From contig DASXSB010000052.1 in the NCBI GenBank assembly GCA_036506275.1, positions 1-53,028 of the forward strand: a stretch of DNA of 53,028 bases. The letters are read 5' to 3'. The stretch is from DASXSB01 sp036506275. GTDB taxonomy: Bacteria > Methylomirabilota > Methylomirabilia > Rokubacteriales > CSP1-6. The notes below the pieces were generated by a model. That model saw only the letters and a list, made by a program, of their open reading frames with translations, made no database searches and was not told the DNA's origin. Shown in pieces: positions 1-7,360 of this stretch; position 1 is the stretch's first letter; each line of letters starts with the position of its first letter. A program made the position numbers and the translations under genes.

Positions 1-569
1 TCCCTACGGACTTGGAAGCTAACTATTTTGAGACGCAGGAAGTTCTTCCGCGTCTCAGTTATTCGCGTATGGATCAGCGTGTTGGTGAAATCGTAGATTT
101 GTTTCCGCGATATCTTGATCGCCTGAGACGTATTCTGGATACCGATCTCACTCGCTACACGGATTTGCCGATCCAGGACCGGCTCTACGTCGAGGATATT
201 GACAGCTTCGCGAAGGTGAGGGACGTGAACCCTAGCATCGTTGCGCCGTTTTTGAGCAACGGGTTCCTTGATCTATCTGAGAACCGGGTTCAACTCGCGC
301 TTGAACAAATACTTGATGTCTCATTTCATCGAATCGACTGGCCTGGAGAGATGAACGATCTCTACACGGCGAACACGCTCGTAAATGGGGCGCGTCGCGC
401 GACCGCGTTTCTTCTGAAGGGACCAGGGATCGGCCGAAAGGAGATGCAAATCGGTGACTGCGGCAAAAATGGTGATCAACTCGTCCGTCTTTTCAATACC
501 CCGGCTGACCTGTACATAGTTCAGTACGTCGGCCCGATATCCGATCTGCTCATCAAGGACGTCGAAGGG
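1..569 (+). pseudogene. 5' part of an unrecognised gene interrupted by an IS256-type element
   Basis: The reading frame is open from the window edge, so the true start probably lies upstream; the first usable internal start is a TTG at 12. It runs to GGG at 567-569, where the inverted repeat of the inserted element begins. About 186 residues are visible, charged at the N-terminus, ending in a conserved-looking stretch with the motifs FLLKGPG, CGKNGDQL and LYIVQYVG. I do not recognise the family. The alternation of a lysine-bearing strand and a GxNGDQL loop is reminiscent of small nucleases, but this is only a guess. Past 569 the frame continues into the element as nonsense to a stop at 743. 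The missing C-terminus is found at 2953-3054, so the gene is disrupted rather than ended. Codon use is less GC-rich than in the genes further right. Confidence 0.6.
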
Positions 570-595
570 GGTGGTGTCCCGAGTAGTGTGGAAAA
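570..595 (+). repeat. Left terminal inverted repeat of the IS256-type element
   Basis: The left end begins GGTGGTGTCCC and continues through TGTGGAAAA. Read inward, it matches the right end (2926-2951) at 21 of 26 positions: the outer 11 bases and the inner TGTGGAAAA are identical, with a divergent spacer between. This two-block layout, with an outer cleavage block and an inner block, is usual for transposase-binding ends. Confidence 0.8.
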
Positions 596-640
596 AGAGA
601 AGTGGCGCATTCTTCCGGTTGGTGAAGTCCACGACCAGCC

Positions 641-660
641 GGCCGCCCTGGCAGGCGGCC
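641..660 (+). promoter_or_regulatory. Hairpin just upstream of the transposase ribosome binding site
   Basis: A perfect 7-bp stem (GGCCGCC with GGCGGCC) closes a 6-nt loop, immediately ahead of the GGAGG ribosome binding site at 663-668 and the transposase ATG at 677. Hairpins inside the left end of insertion sequences often limit transposase production from transcripts entering from outside. That role is inferred here from position alone. Confidence 0.4.
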
Positions 661-676
661 ACCGGAGGAACACGCC

Positions 677-1879
677 ATGGACAAACGTATCAGGAAGCCG
701 GCGGCGGCGCACGAGCTGGAGCGAATCTCGCTGGGTGAGCTGATCCACCAGCACGTCCGACTCGCCATTGAGACGGCCGTGCACGAGGAGCTGCGGGCCG
801 CGCTCGGGACGAATCCGTACGAACGCACCGAAGTCCGACGCGGCTACCGCAATGGCACCAAAGTGCGGACGCTGACGGGACCGACGGGGCCAGCCGCGCT
901 CACCCTGCCGCGCGCCACGCTGTTCGCCGGCGCGAAGGAATGGACGTCGAGGATCGTCCCGCGTTATCACCGGCGGATGCCGGAGGTCAATGAAGCCGTG
1001 GTCGCCACGTACTTGGCAGGCGGCAACACCCGCCGGATTCGCGGCGCGTTCCAACCGCTGCTCAAGGCGGCCCCGCTCTCCAAGAGTGCCGTGTCGCGCG
1101 TCGTCGCTACGCTGAAGAATGGCCTGGAGGCATGGCGGACGCGTTCGCTCGCGGACCTCGACGTGATCTATGTCTACCTCGATGGCTTCGCTCTGCGCGT
1201 GCGCAGTGCCGGAAGAGTGGTGAGCGTGCCGGTGCTGGGCGTGGTCGGTGTCTTCCCCGACGGGCACAAACATCTGCTCGCCCTGGAACTGTGCGGCGGC
1301 GAGTCGTTCTCGGCGTGGAAAGGCTGCCTCGATGATCTTGTGGCTCGCGGGCTCCGAGCCCCAGTGCTCTGCATCATCGACGGCAACGCTGGGCTGCGAC
1401 GCGCCGTCGGCCTCGTGTGGCCCAGGGCCGCGATCCAACGCTGCTGTGTCCATAAGATGCGCAACCTTGAGCGGAAAGCGCCGAAGCACGCGCTCGCCGA
1501 GATTCGCGACGACTTCCACCGCATCGTCTACGCGGCCAACGCTGATGCGGCCCGCACTGCGTACACCGCCGTCGAGCGCACGTGGGGGAAGCGCTGTCCG
1601 GGCGTGGTCACGAGCCTGCGGGAGGGTGGCGACGAGCTGTTCACGTTCTTTCGCTTCCCCAAGGCGCAGTGGAAGACGTTACGAACGACGAATACGATTG
1701 AGCGGCTCAATGAGGAATTTCGCCGCCGCGTGAAGACGCAAGGCTCGCTGCCGAGCGAAGACGCTGTGTTGGTCCTGCTGTTCAGCCTCGTGGCCAGCGG
1801 GCAGATCAAGTTGCGCAGGATCGACGGCTGGCAGAAGATCGCCACGGTGTTGAGCCAGGATACGGCGGTGGCTGCATGA
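677..1879 (+). CDS. IS256/Mutator-family transposase
   Basis: This 400-aa DDE transposase is full length for the family and shows no frameshift. The catalytic triad is visible as D169 (VYLDGF), D235 (CIIDGN) and E342 (TNTIERLN). CVHK at 257-260 matches the conserved C-x2-H block between the second Asp and the Glu of this family. The GGAGG at 663-668, 9 nt before the ATG, fixes the start. The stop TGA (1877-1879) overlaps the ATG of the substrate-binding protein as ATGA, so the downstream gene is probably co-translated. The element is likely active or only recently inactive, because both the gene and its ends are preserved. This differs sharply from the decayed transposases at 8690-10692. Confidence 0.93.
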   Translation: MDKRIRKPAAAHELERISLGELIHQHVRLAIETAVHEELRAALGTNPYERTEVRRGYRNGTKVRTLTGPTGPAALTLPRATLFAGAKEWTSRIVPRYHRRMPEVNEAVVATYLAGGNTRRIRGAFQPLLKAAPLSKSAVSRVVATLKNGLEAWRTRSLADLDVIYVYLDGFALRVRSAGRVVSVPVLGVVGVFPDGHKHLLALELCGGESFSAWKGCLDDLVARGLRAPVLCIIDGNAGLRRAVGLVWPRAAIQRCCVHKMRNLERKAPKHALAEIRDDFHRIVYAANADAARTAYTAVERTWGKRCPGVVTSLREGGDELFTFFRFPKAQWKTLRTTNTIERLNEEFRRRVKTQGSLPSEDAVLVLLFSLVASGQIKLRRIDGWQKIATVLSQDTAVAA

Positions 1880-2868
1880 TGATCTTACGCGCTGCGCTCG
1901 CAGTGGCCTTCGCCATCATCAGCATCCTCGGAGCATCACTTACCGCCGGCGCGCAGCAACCGAGGAAGTCGCCCCGGGTGGGATTTCTGTCGATCTTCTC
2001 GCCGTCTGATGTCCCGCGCTGGCGCGCGGGGCTCACGAAGGGTCTCCGCGACCTTGGCTACACGGAGGGCCACAACATCGTCATCGAGTACCGACATGCG
2101 GAGGGTCACGTCGAACGGCTCCCCACCCTAGCGGCCGAGCTGATCCGCCTGAAGATGGACGTCATCGTGGCGGAGACGACCCCGGCGAGTCTAGCGCTCC
2201 AGCAGGCATCCACAACAGTTCCGATCGTGATGACGATCGTTGGCGACCCGGTGGGCGCGGGCCTTATCGCGAGCGTCGGCCGTCCGGGAGGAAACATTAC
2301 GGGGCTGAGCCTCCAGCTCTCGGACGTTGCGGCGAAACGGATGCAGCTCCTGCGTGAGGTCGTCCCGATGGTTTCTCGCGTGGCCATCCTCTGGAACTCG
2401 GCCAGTCCAGTAACCCCACCTCAGCTCAGAGAGGTGGAGGCGGCGGCTGCGGCATTGGGGATGGCGCTTGAATCCTTCCCGGTGCGAACCCCCGACGATT
2501 TCGAGAGAGTCTTCCAGGCTGCGACCAGAAGGCACGCCGGAGCTCTTCTCGTGTTGGACGACTTTCTCGTCACTAGACACATACGACAGATCGGGGCTCT
2601 TGCGGCCAAGAGTCGGTTGCCTGCACTGGCAGCGTTAGTGGAGTTTGCGGAAGCCGGCGGTCTCGTGAGTTATGGACCGAACTATCCCGACCTGTCCCGC
2701 CGCGCCGCCACCTACGTCGACAAGATCCTCAAGGGCGCCAAGCCCGCCGACCTGCCCGTCGAACAACCGACGACGCTCGAGCTCGTGATCAACATGAAGA
2801 CCGCGAAGGCGCTCGGCCTCACGATCCCGCCGTCGCTGCTGCTGCGGGCGGATCAAGTTATCGAATGA
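1876..2868 (+). CDS. ABC transporter substrate-binding protein (TrpX/COG2984 type) inside the IS element
   Basis: This 330-aa exported protein has an N-terminal signal (hydrophobic residues about 4-22, then a TAGAQQP-like processing region). It then follows the ABC_sub_bind pattern: RVGFLS strand, WRAGLTKGLRDLGY helix, DVIVAETTPASLALQQA, PIVMTIVGDPVGAGLIASVGRPGGN, and a C-terminal PPSLLLRADQVIE. Family members are described as tryptophan/tyrosine-type periplasmic binding proteins, but many are orphans with no fixed ligand. No permease or ATPase gene adjoins it. It overlaps the transposase stop by 4 nt and ends 57 nt before the right inverted repeat, so it lies wholly inside the mobile unit. 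The ligand cannot be told from sequence. It could be a cargo gene giving a selectable uptake benefit, or a chromosomal gene captured when the right end was displaced. Confidence 0.88.
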   Translation: MMILRAALAVAFAIISILGASLTAGAQQPRKSPRVGFLSIFSPSDVPRWRAGLTKGLRDLGYTEGHNIVIEYRHAEGHVERLPTLAAELIRLKMDVIVAETTPASLALQQASTTVPIVMTIVGDPVGAGLIASVGRPGGNITGLSLQLSDVAAKRMQLLREVVPMVSRVAILWNSASPVTPPQLREVEAAAAALGMALESFPVRTPDDFERVFQAATRRHAGALLVLDDFLVTRHIRQIGALAAKSRLPALAALVEFAEAGGLVSYGPNYPDLSRRAATYVDKILKGAKPADLPVEQPTTLELVINMKTAKALGLTIPPSLLLRADQVIE

Positions 2869-2925
2869 CACGGCACGTCGGCACGAGCATTGGAATTGAG
2901 CAGAGACCGGGAGCAGCGTCCGACA

Positions 2926-2951
2926 TTTTCCACATCAAAAGGGACACCACC
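2926..2951 (-). repeat. Right terminal inverted repeat of the IS256-type element
   Basis: Read on the minus strand from 2951, it begins GGTGGTGTCCC and contains TGTGGAAAA, matching the left end at 21 of 26 positions. It lies 57 nt past the stop of the substrate-binding protein gene. Bases 2869-2925 between them show no gene. Confidence 0.75.
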
Positions 2952-2952
2952 A

Positions 2953-3054
2953 GGGAAGGTCGCAGCGGCTAAGACTGCGGGCAAAAGGGTTCACTTCCTC
3001 ATCATGGATGGGCAGGATACAGCGCGACTGCTGCACGCGTATAGCAAGCTATGA
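2953..3054 (+). pseudogene. 3' part of the gene interrupted by the IS256-type element
   Basis: Thirty-three codons (GGG AAG GTC GCA ... CTA TGA) follow directly after the right end of the element. They encode a lysine/alanine-rich start and then VHFLIMDGQDTARLLHAY, a plausible beta-strand plus helix ending a globular domain. Joining 569 to 2956 gives one uninterrupted frame with the 5' fragment, which supports a single disrupted gene of at least about 220 aa. From 3055 to 3215 nothing recognisable was seen; that stretch separates this end from the convergent hydrolase gene. Confidence 0.6.
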
Positions 3055-3215
3055 TGCTGTGCCGCATGATTTGCGGCGAGAGCCCAAGTCATACACGCGG
3101 CCTGGAGCGCCAAAGGTCTAGGTTGTTGACGTCGCCAGAGAGGCGGGGATGAGTACGGGGCGCAACGGCCCGACCCCGCCCCCGCCGGCTGGTGTCGCGG
3201 AGCGAGGAGCGTCGG

Positions 3216-4139
3216 CTAGTAGCCCCGGCCCCAGTATTCGCAGAAGCGCTCGATGTTCCCGGGCAGGAAGCGCTCGTAGTTGGCCCACTTCTCGTACTTG
3301 GGGAGCTTGACCTCTTTCATGGCGTCGTCGAAGCATTTGCCGGCGAGCGCGGCCTGCTTGACGGCATCGGAGAGATCGACCATGTACTGCTTGGCGGCGC
3401 GCACGTCCTCCTTGGTGCCGAGGCGACCGCCCGCGTACGGATGACCGGGGATCATGCGATCCCAGTCGAGCGCGAGCACCTTGTCGAACGACTCGAAGAA
3501 ATCGGGCAGGTAACCGTCGGGAAGGTCCCGGAACTGCACGGTGTCGATCGGGATGAAGTCGACCACGAAGATCAGCTTCTGCTTCGGCAGCAGCATCACG
3601 AGCGTGTTGTCGGAGTGGTTGCGACCCACGTAGTGGAGCTCCAGGCGCGTGCCCCCGAGCGTGATGACGTGGAGGTCGTTGGTCGCGACGTCGGGCAGGA
3701 CGACGTCGGGGTTCTTGAGCGCCTCCAGCCGTGTCTTCGCGTTCGTGTGGGCGACGAACGTGGCGCCGAGCTCCTTGAAGGGCCGTCCGCCCTCGATGTG
3801 GTCATAGTGATGGTGGCTGTAGACCACGTACTTGATGGGCGCCTGCGTGACCTTCCGGATCTCGTCGATGTACGTCCGCACCGCCTGCGGCCGGCGGTAG
3901 CCGATGGGATCGGTCGCGATCACCCCGTCGGGAGTGACCACGAACATCGACTGATGGCCACCGTAGCGAAAGAGATACACATCGTCGGTGATCTTCTTGG
4001 TCTCGAACATCGGCGGCTGCGGGGCGGCCGTGGGCGGCTGCGGCGCCGGTGCCGCCGGCTGCTGGGCGCGCGCCGCCACCGGACCGGTCATTACGGCAAG
4101 GGCGAGGAGCACGAGGGCGACGCGGCAGCAAGAGTTCAT
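3216..4139 (-). CDS. Exported metallo-beta-lactamase-fold hydrolase
   Basis: This 307-aa protein starts with a signal peptide (about residues 1-26, ending AARAQQ) and a Pro/Ala-rich linker (27-43). The metallo-beta-lactamase fold follows. The zinc motif HxHxDH is H109-H110-H111-Y112-D113-H114, and further ligands are likely H175 (GRNHSDNT) and H233 (MIPGHP), so two metals are probably bound in the periplasm. The substrate is unknown; the family includes quorum-lactonases, beta-lactamases and alkylsulfatase-like enzymes. A GGAGG sits about 8 nt before the ATG. It is transcribed away from the isochorismatase gene, across a 126-nt divergent region. Confidence 0.9.
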   Translation of the reverse strand: MNSCCRVALVLLALAVMTGPVAARAQQPAAPAPQPPTAAPQPPMFETKKITDDVYLFRYGGHQSMFVVTPDGVIATDPIGYRRPQAVRTYIDEIRKVTQAPIKYVVYSHHHYDHIEGGRPFKELGATFVAHTNAKTRLEALKNPDVVLPDVATNDLHVITLGGTRLELHYVGRNHSDNTLVMLLPKQKLIFVVDFIPIDTVQFRDLPDGYLPDFFESFDKVLALDWDRMIPGHPYAGGRLGTKEDVRAAKQYMVDLSDAVKQAALAGKCFDDAMKEVKLPKYEKWANYERFLPGNIERFCEYWGRGY

Positions 4140-4250
4140 TCCGATACCTCCAGTCAGTGGGATCGGGGTGCCGGGTGCTGACGTTTAGGCGGTAACGCTC
4201 GTCACGACGCGGCGGTTCCCCCTCCGCGGCGCCGCCCGCCGTGACCTGAG

Positions 4251-4256
4251 TACAAT
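4251..4256 (+). promoter_or_regulatory. -10-like hexamer TACAAT for a possibly leaderless transcript
   Basis: TACAAT lies 9 nt upstream of the ATG at 4266, with no ribosome binding site between them. Transcription from it would begin at or near the start codon. No good -35 box is visible. Confidence 0.4.
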
Positions 4257-4265
4257 GGCGGCATC

Positions 4266-4874
4266 ATGCCGGCTCGAAACCGCGACCTCCACGGCAACGT
4301 CCCCGACCAGGCGCCGGCCGCCTTGCTCCTGATCGACGTCATCAACGACCTCGGGTTCGACGGCGGCGACGCGCTGCTCGCGGAAGCCCTGCCCATGGCC
4401 AAGCGCCTGGCGGCGCTGGCGGAGCGCGCGCGGCGGGCGCGGCTGCCCGTCGTCTACGTGAACGACAACTTCGGCAAGTGGCGCTCCGATTTCAGCAAGC
4501 TCCTCGATCACTGCCTCCACGACGGCGTCCGCGGACAGGCGCTCGCCGAGCTGCTGCGTCCGAACCGCGACGACTACTTCGTGCTCAAGCCGAAGCACTC
4601 CGGATTCTTCGCGACCACGCTCGACGTGCTGCTGCGCTACCTCGGCGTGAGCACGGTCGTGCTCACAGGGCTCACCGCCGATAACTGCGTGCTCTTCACG
4701 GCCAGCGATGCGTTTCTGCGCGACTACGAGCTCGTCATTCCTCCGGACTGCGTGGCGTCCGAAACGTCCGAGCAGACCCGGCGCGCCCTCGAGCACATGC
4801 AGCGCGTCCTCAAGGCGCGCCTCACGCCGTCCGCCGACCTCGACCTCGAGCAGCTCACCCGACGCGCCGCCTGA
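4266..4874 (+). CDS. Isochorismatase-family cysteine hydrolase
   Basis: This 202-aa cytoplasmic enzyme has the family triad: Asp24 in LLLIDVIND, a lysine in FVLKPKHSGF (about residue 105) and a cysteine in TADNCVLF (about residue 138). The fold is shared by isochorismatases, nicotinamidases and N-carbamoyl or ureido hydrolases, so the exact substrate is open. The length is normal. The MFS transporter gene begins 6 nt after its stop, so uptake and hydrolysis of one compound may be linked. A TACAAT hexamer 9 nt before the ATG, without a Shine-Dalgarno sequence, suggests a leaderless mRNA. Confidence 0.88.
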   Translation: MPARNRDLHGNVPDQAPAALLLIDVINDLGFDGGDALLAEALPMAKRLAALAERARRARLPVVYVNDNFGKWRSDFSKLLDHCLHDGVRGQALAELLRPNRDDYFVLKPKHSGFFATTLDVLLRYLGVSTVVLTGLTADNCVLFTASDAFLRDYELVIPPDCVASETSEQTRRALEHMQRVLKARLTPSADLDLEQLTRRAA

Positions 4875-4880
4875 CGCCGC

Positions 4881-6152
4881 GTGAGGTCCCCGGACACCGT
4901 GCGCGTACGGCCCGCGGTGCGTCGCTGGCTGATCGTGGCCGCGCTGTTCGTCGTCACGTACGGGATCTCGACGCCGTTCGCGGCCTACGGCGTCTTTCTG
5001 CCCGTGCTCGCAGAGGCGTTCGGGTGGACGCGGGGCGCCATCTCGACGGCGCTGTCGATCAACCTGCTCGTCGGCGGCGTGGCCGGATTCGTGATCGGCA
5101 CCCTCGCCGATCGTCACGGGCCGCGCCTCCTGCTCGTGGTCACGGCCGCGCTCTCCGGCAGCGGATTCGCGCTCGTGTCGACGGCGACCGCGCTGTGGCA
5201 CGTCTATTTTTACGTCGGCGTGCTGAGCGGGATCGGGATGTCGAGCTTCTATCTCCTGAGCACCGCCACCGTCGCCCACTGGTTCCACGAGCGCCGTGGT
5301 CTCGGCATCGCGTTCGTGCTCGTCGGCTTCAGCCTCGGCTATATCTCCGGCGGACCGCTCGCGGCGTGGCTGATCACACGCGTGGGATGGCGCGCCGCGT
5401 ATGCCCTCATCGGGGGCGGCTGTGGCGTCTTGACCTTCCTCGCCGCGCTCACCGTGCGCCTCCCCGGCACGGTGGAGCTCCACGTCCTGCGCCACGGAGC
5501 GCCGCCGCCCGCGACGGCAACCGTTCCCCCCGCCCGCGTCCACGCGGGCTCGACGCTGGGAGAAGCGCTGTCCGACCCTCGCCTCTGGTATCTGACCGTG
5601 GCGTGGCTGCTCCTGGGCGGCATCGCGATCATGGTGTCCGTACACATCGTGCCTTTCGCGCGTGACCACGGCATCAGCCTGGAGGGTGCCTCTCTCACGC
5701 TGACCGCCTACGGCGTCGGCTCCGTGAGTGGACGCCTCGCTGCCGGCGCCGTGAGCGATCGCGTGGGCACGCGCACGACGATCGGCGTCGCCTACGCCGT
5801 GCAAGCGTTCGGCCTCACGGCGTTGCTGTGGGCGTCGTCGCGCGAAATGCTGCTCGCCATGCTCGTGCTGTTCGGCGTCGGCTTCGCCGCCGCTGACAAC
5901 ATGATCACGAAGGCGATCCCGGACGTCTTCGGCGTACGCGCCCTCGGCGCCATCATGGGTGTTCTCACGGCCGGCTGGCGTTTGGGCGCGGCCATCGGTC
6001 CCGCGGCCGCGGGCTTCCTCTACGATGCGGCGGGATCGTACGTGCCGGCTTTCGGAGCGGCGCCGGTGGCGGTGCTGGTGAGTTGGACGCTGTTCACGCT
6101 CGCGGCCGCGCACACACGGTTGCGGGCGCGGGTGCAATCGCCGGCGCGGTGA
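4881..6152 (+). CDS. MFS transporter, 12-TM
   Basis: This 423-aa integral membrane protein has about twelve hydrophobic helices. It shows the MFS loop 2-3 signature (GTLADRHGPR, about residues 73-82) and its second-half echo (AGAVSDRVGTR), which are typical of oxalate/formate-antiporter-like and monocarboxylate-type carriers. The GTG start at 4881 is chosen because it follows the preceding stop by 6 nt and gives a short cytoplasmic N-terminus; no good ribosome binding site is visible, so coupling to the upstream gene is likely. The substrate is unknown; co-occurrence with the hydrolase suggests a small organic acid or amide. Confidence 0.87.
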   Translation: MRSPDTVRVRPAVRRWLIVAALFVVTYGISTPFAAYGVFLPVLAEAFGWTRGAISTALSINLLVGGVAGFVIGTLADRHGPRLLLVVTAALSGSGFALVSTATALWHVYFYVGVLSGIGMSSFYLLSTATVAHWFHERRGLGIAFVLVGFSLGYISGGPLAAWLITRVGWRAAYALIGGGCGVLTFLAALTVRLPGTVELHVLRHGAPPPATATVPPARVHAGSTLGEALSDPRLWYLTVAWLLLGGIAIMVSVHIVPFARDHGISLEGASLTLTAYGVGSVSGRLAAGAVSDRVGTRTTIGVAYAVQAFGLTALLWASSREMLLAMLVLFGVGFAAADNMITKAIPDVFGVRALGAIMGVLTAGWRLGAAIGPAAAGFLYDAAGSYVPAFGAAPVAVLVSWTLFTLAAAHTRLRARVQSPAR

Positions 6153-6240
6153 GGACGGCTTCACACGCGCGCACGTTGACGGAGCGGTCACAGGGGCGGT
6201 ACGAGAGGCTCTCACGCAGTGAAACGAGGAGGTCCCGGCG

Positions 6241-7053
6241 ATGGCGGCGAAGCTCGACGTGCTGGACGGATGGGGGCTCGATGGCAAGGTCGCGATCGTC
6301 ACCGGCGGCGGCGCGGCGAGCGACGGCATCGGTAACGGACGTGCGGCCGCCATCCTGCTCGCGAAAGCAGGGGCGCGGGTCGTGGTGGTGGACCGCGCCC
6401 GGGCGCTCGCGGAACAGACGGTCAAGATGATCGCGGACGCAGGCGGTGACGCCATCGCGGTCGAAGCCGACGTGACGCGGGCGGCGGACTGCGCCGCCAT
6501 GGTGGCGGCGGCCGTCACGCGCTACGGGCGGCTCGACTTCCTCGACAACAACGTCGGCATCGGCAGCCGCGGTTCCGTCGTCGACGAGAGCGAGGAGACG
6601 TGGCGGCGCATCATGCAGGTGAACGTGGAGACCATGTTCCTCGCCGCCAAGCACGCGATCCCCGCCATGCGCGCCGCCGGCGGGGGCGCCATCGTCAACG
6701 TGTCGTCGATCTCCGCCCTCAGGCCGCGCGGTCTCACCGCGTATTCGGCGTCGAAGGGCGCGGTCATCGCGCTCACGCGCGCGATGGCGGTCGATCATGG
6801 CCCCGACGGCATCCGCGTCAACTGCGTCGCGCCCGGCCCCGTCTACACGCCGATGGTCTACGCGCGCGGGATGAGCGCGGAAGCGCGGGAGCGCCGGCGG
6901 CGGGCGTCGATACTCCGTGTCGAAGGCACGGGCTGGGACATCGGCCACGCCGTGCGCTTCCTGCTCTCCGATCACGCGCGCTACATCACCGGCCAGACGC
7001 TGGTCGTGGACGGCGGCGCGACGCTGATGGGTCCGGAGCGCGGCACCGAGTAG
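6241..7053 (+). CDS. SDR-family NAD(P)-dependent oxidoreductase
   Basis: This 270-aa classical short-chain dehydrogenase has its cofactor loop in VTGGGAASDGIG, which carries extra residues compared with the usual TGxxxGIG. NNVG lies at about residues 100-103. The catalytic Ser (NVSSIS), Tyr and Lys (AYSASKGA) are present, and the C-terminus ends with the typical ITGQTLVVDGG. It probably oxidises a secondary alcohol or reduces a carbonyl; the substrate is unknown. A GAGGAGG ribosome binding site precedes the ATG. The 88-nt gap after the MFS gene leaves room for its own promoter. Confidence 0.9.
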   Translation: MAAKLDVLDGWGLDGKVAIVTGGGAASDGIGNGRAAAILLAKAGARVVVVDRARALAEQTVKMIADAGGDAIAVEADVTRAADCAAMVAAAVTRYGRLDFLDNNVGIGSRGSVVDESEETWRRIMQVNVETMFLAAKHAIPAMRAAGGGAIVNVSSISALRPRGLTAYSASKGAVIALTRAMAVDHGPDGIRVNCVAPGPVYTPMVYARGMSAEARERRRRASILRVEGTGWDIGHAVRFLLSDHARYITGQTLVVDGGATLMGPERGTE

Positions 7054-7088
7054 GTCATGTCCCGTTCCGTCTTCGCTCTCGCGAGCCG

Positions 7089-7157
7089 TGCGGGGGCCGC
7101 TTCGATTACTTGCTCGTGGAGTCTACCGGGCTCTCGGACCCGCTGCCCGGCGCGGAG
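7089..7157 (+). pseudogene. Remnant of a CobW/G3E-family GTPase
   Basis: Twenty-three codons read FDYLLVESTGLSDPLPGAE with a preceding CGG. This closely resembles the ESTGxSxPxP segment of the CobW/G3E metallochaperone GTPases. The frame has no start of its own and no other domain around it, so it is a fragment. The rest of the stretch 7054-7360 holds no complete gene. On the minus strand, 7242-7350 encodes a very hydrophobic ending (VVVVAVGLLVADIRAG) without an obvious start codon. Confidence 0.45.
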
Positions 7158-7360
7158 CCTCGCCGGGGCCGGCGGACGGTCCTTACCCTCCCGCTCGTGC
7201 CTCCTCCGCAGAACGGGAGCCTATCAGCCCGCGCGGATGTCGGCGACCAGCAGCCCGACGGCCACCACCACGACCGCCGTGGCGCTCAGCGCCAGCGACA
7301 ACGCGACGCCGATCAGGGCGCCCAGGAGGCCAACTATCGCGATCGTTTCCAGGCCGATTC

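Larger units (their letters stand above)
570..2951 (+). mobile_element. IS256-type element with an ABC substrate-binding protein gene as passenger
   Basis: This 2382-bp unit is bounded by inverted repeats (570-595 and 2926-2951) that agree at 21 of 26 positions, including the outer 11 bases. Inside are a transposase (677-1879) and an exported substrate-binding protein (1876-2868) in the same orientation, overlapping by 4 nt. A typical IS256-family element carries only the transposase in roughly 1.3-1.5 kb, so the extra gene is a passenger. The unit splits a reading frame: codons to the left (ending GTC GAA GGG) and right (AAG GTC GCA) rejoin in frame if the element and one copy of AGGG (566-569 or 2952-2955) are removed. 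IS256-family members usually duplicate 8-9 bp, so the 4-bp direct repeat is atypical and may be a partly eroded duplication. Confidence 0.75.

Noticed and set aside
562..2960. An 8-9-bp target-site duplication around the IS element
   Set aside because: The flanks (TCGAAGGG and AGGGAAGG) do not match over 8-9 bp; only the 4-bp AGGG is common, so a classical duplication could not be claimed.
4185..6518. A 777-codon minus-strand frame opposite the isochorismatase and MFS genes
   Set aside because: It is low-complexity (Arg/Ala/His-rich), spans two convincing plus-strand genes and has no family pattern; long antisense frames are expected at this base composition.
7242..7350. A small hydrophobic minus-strand gene
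   Set aside because: The ending looks like a membrane helix, but no usable start codon or ribosome binding site was found in the frame, so it is only mentioned.
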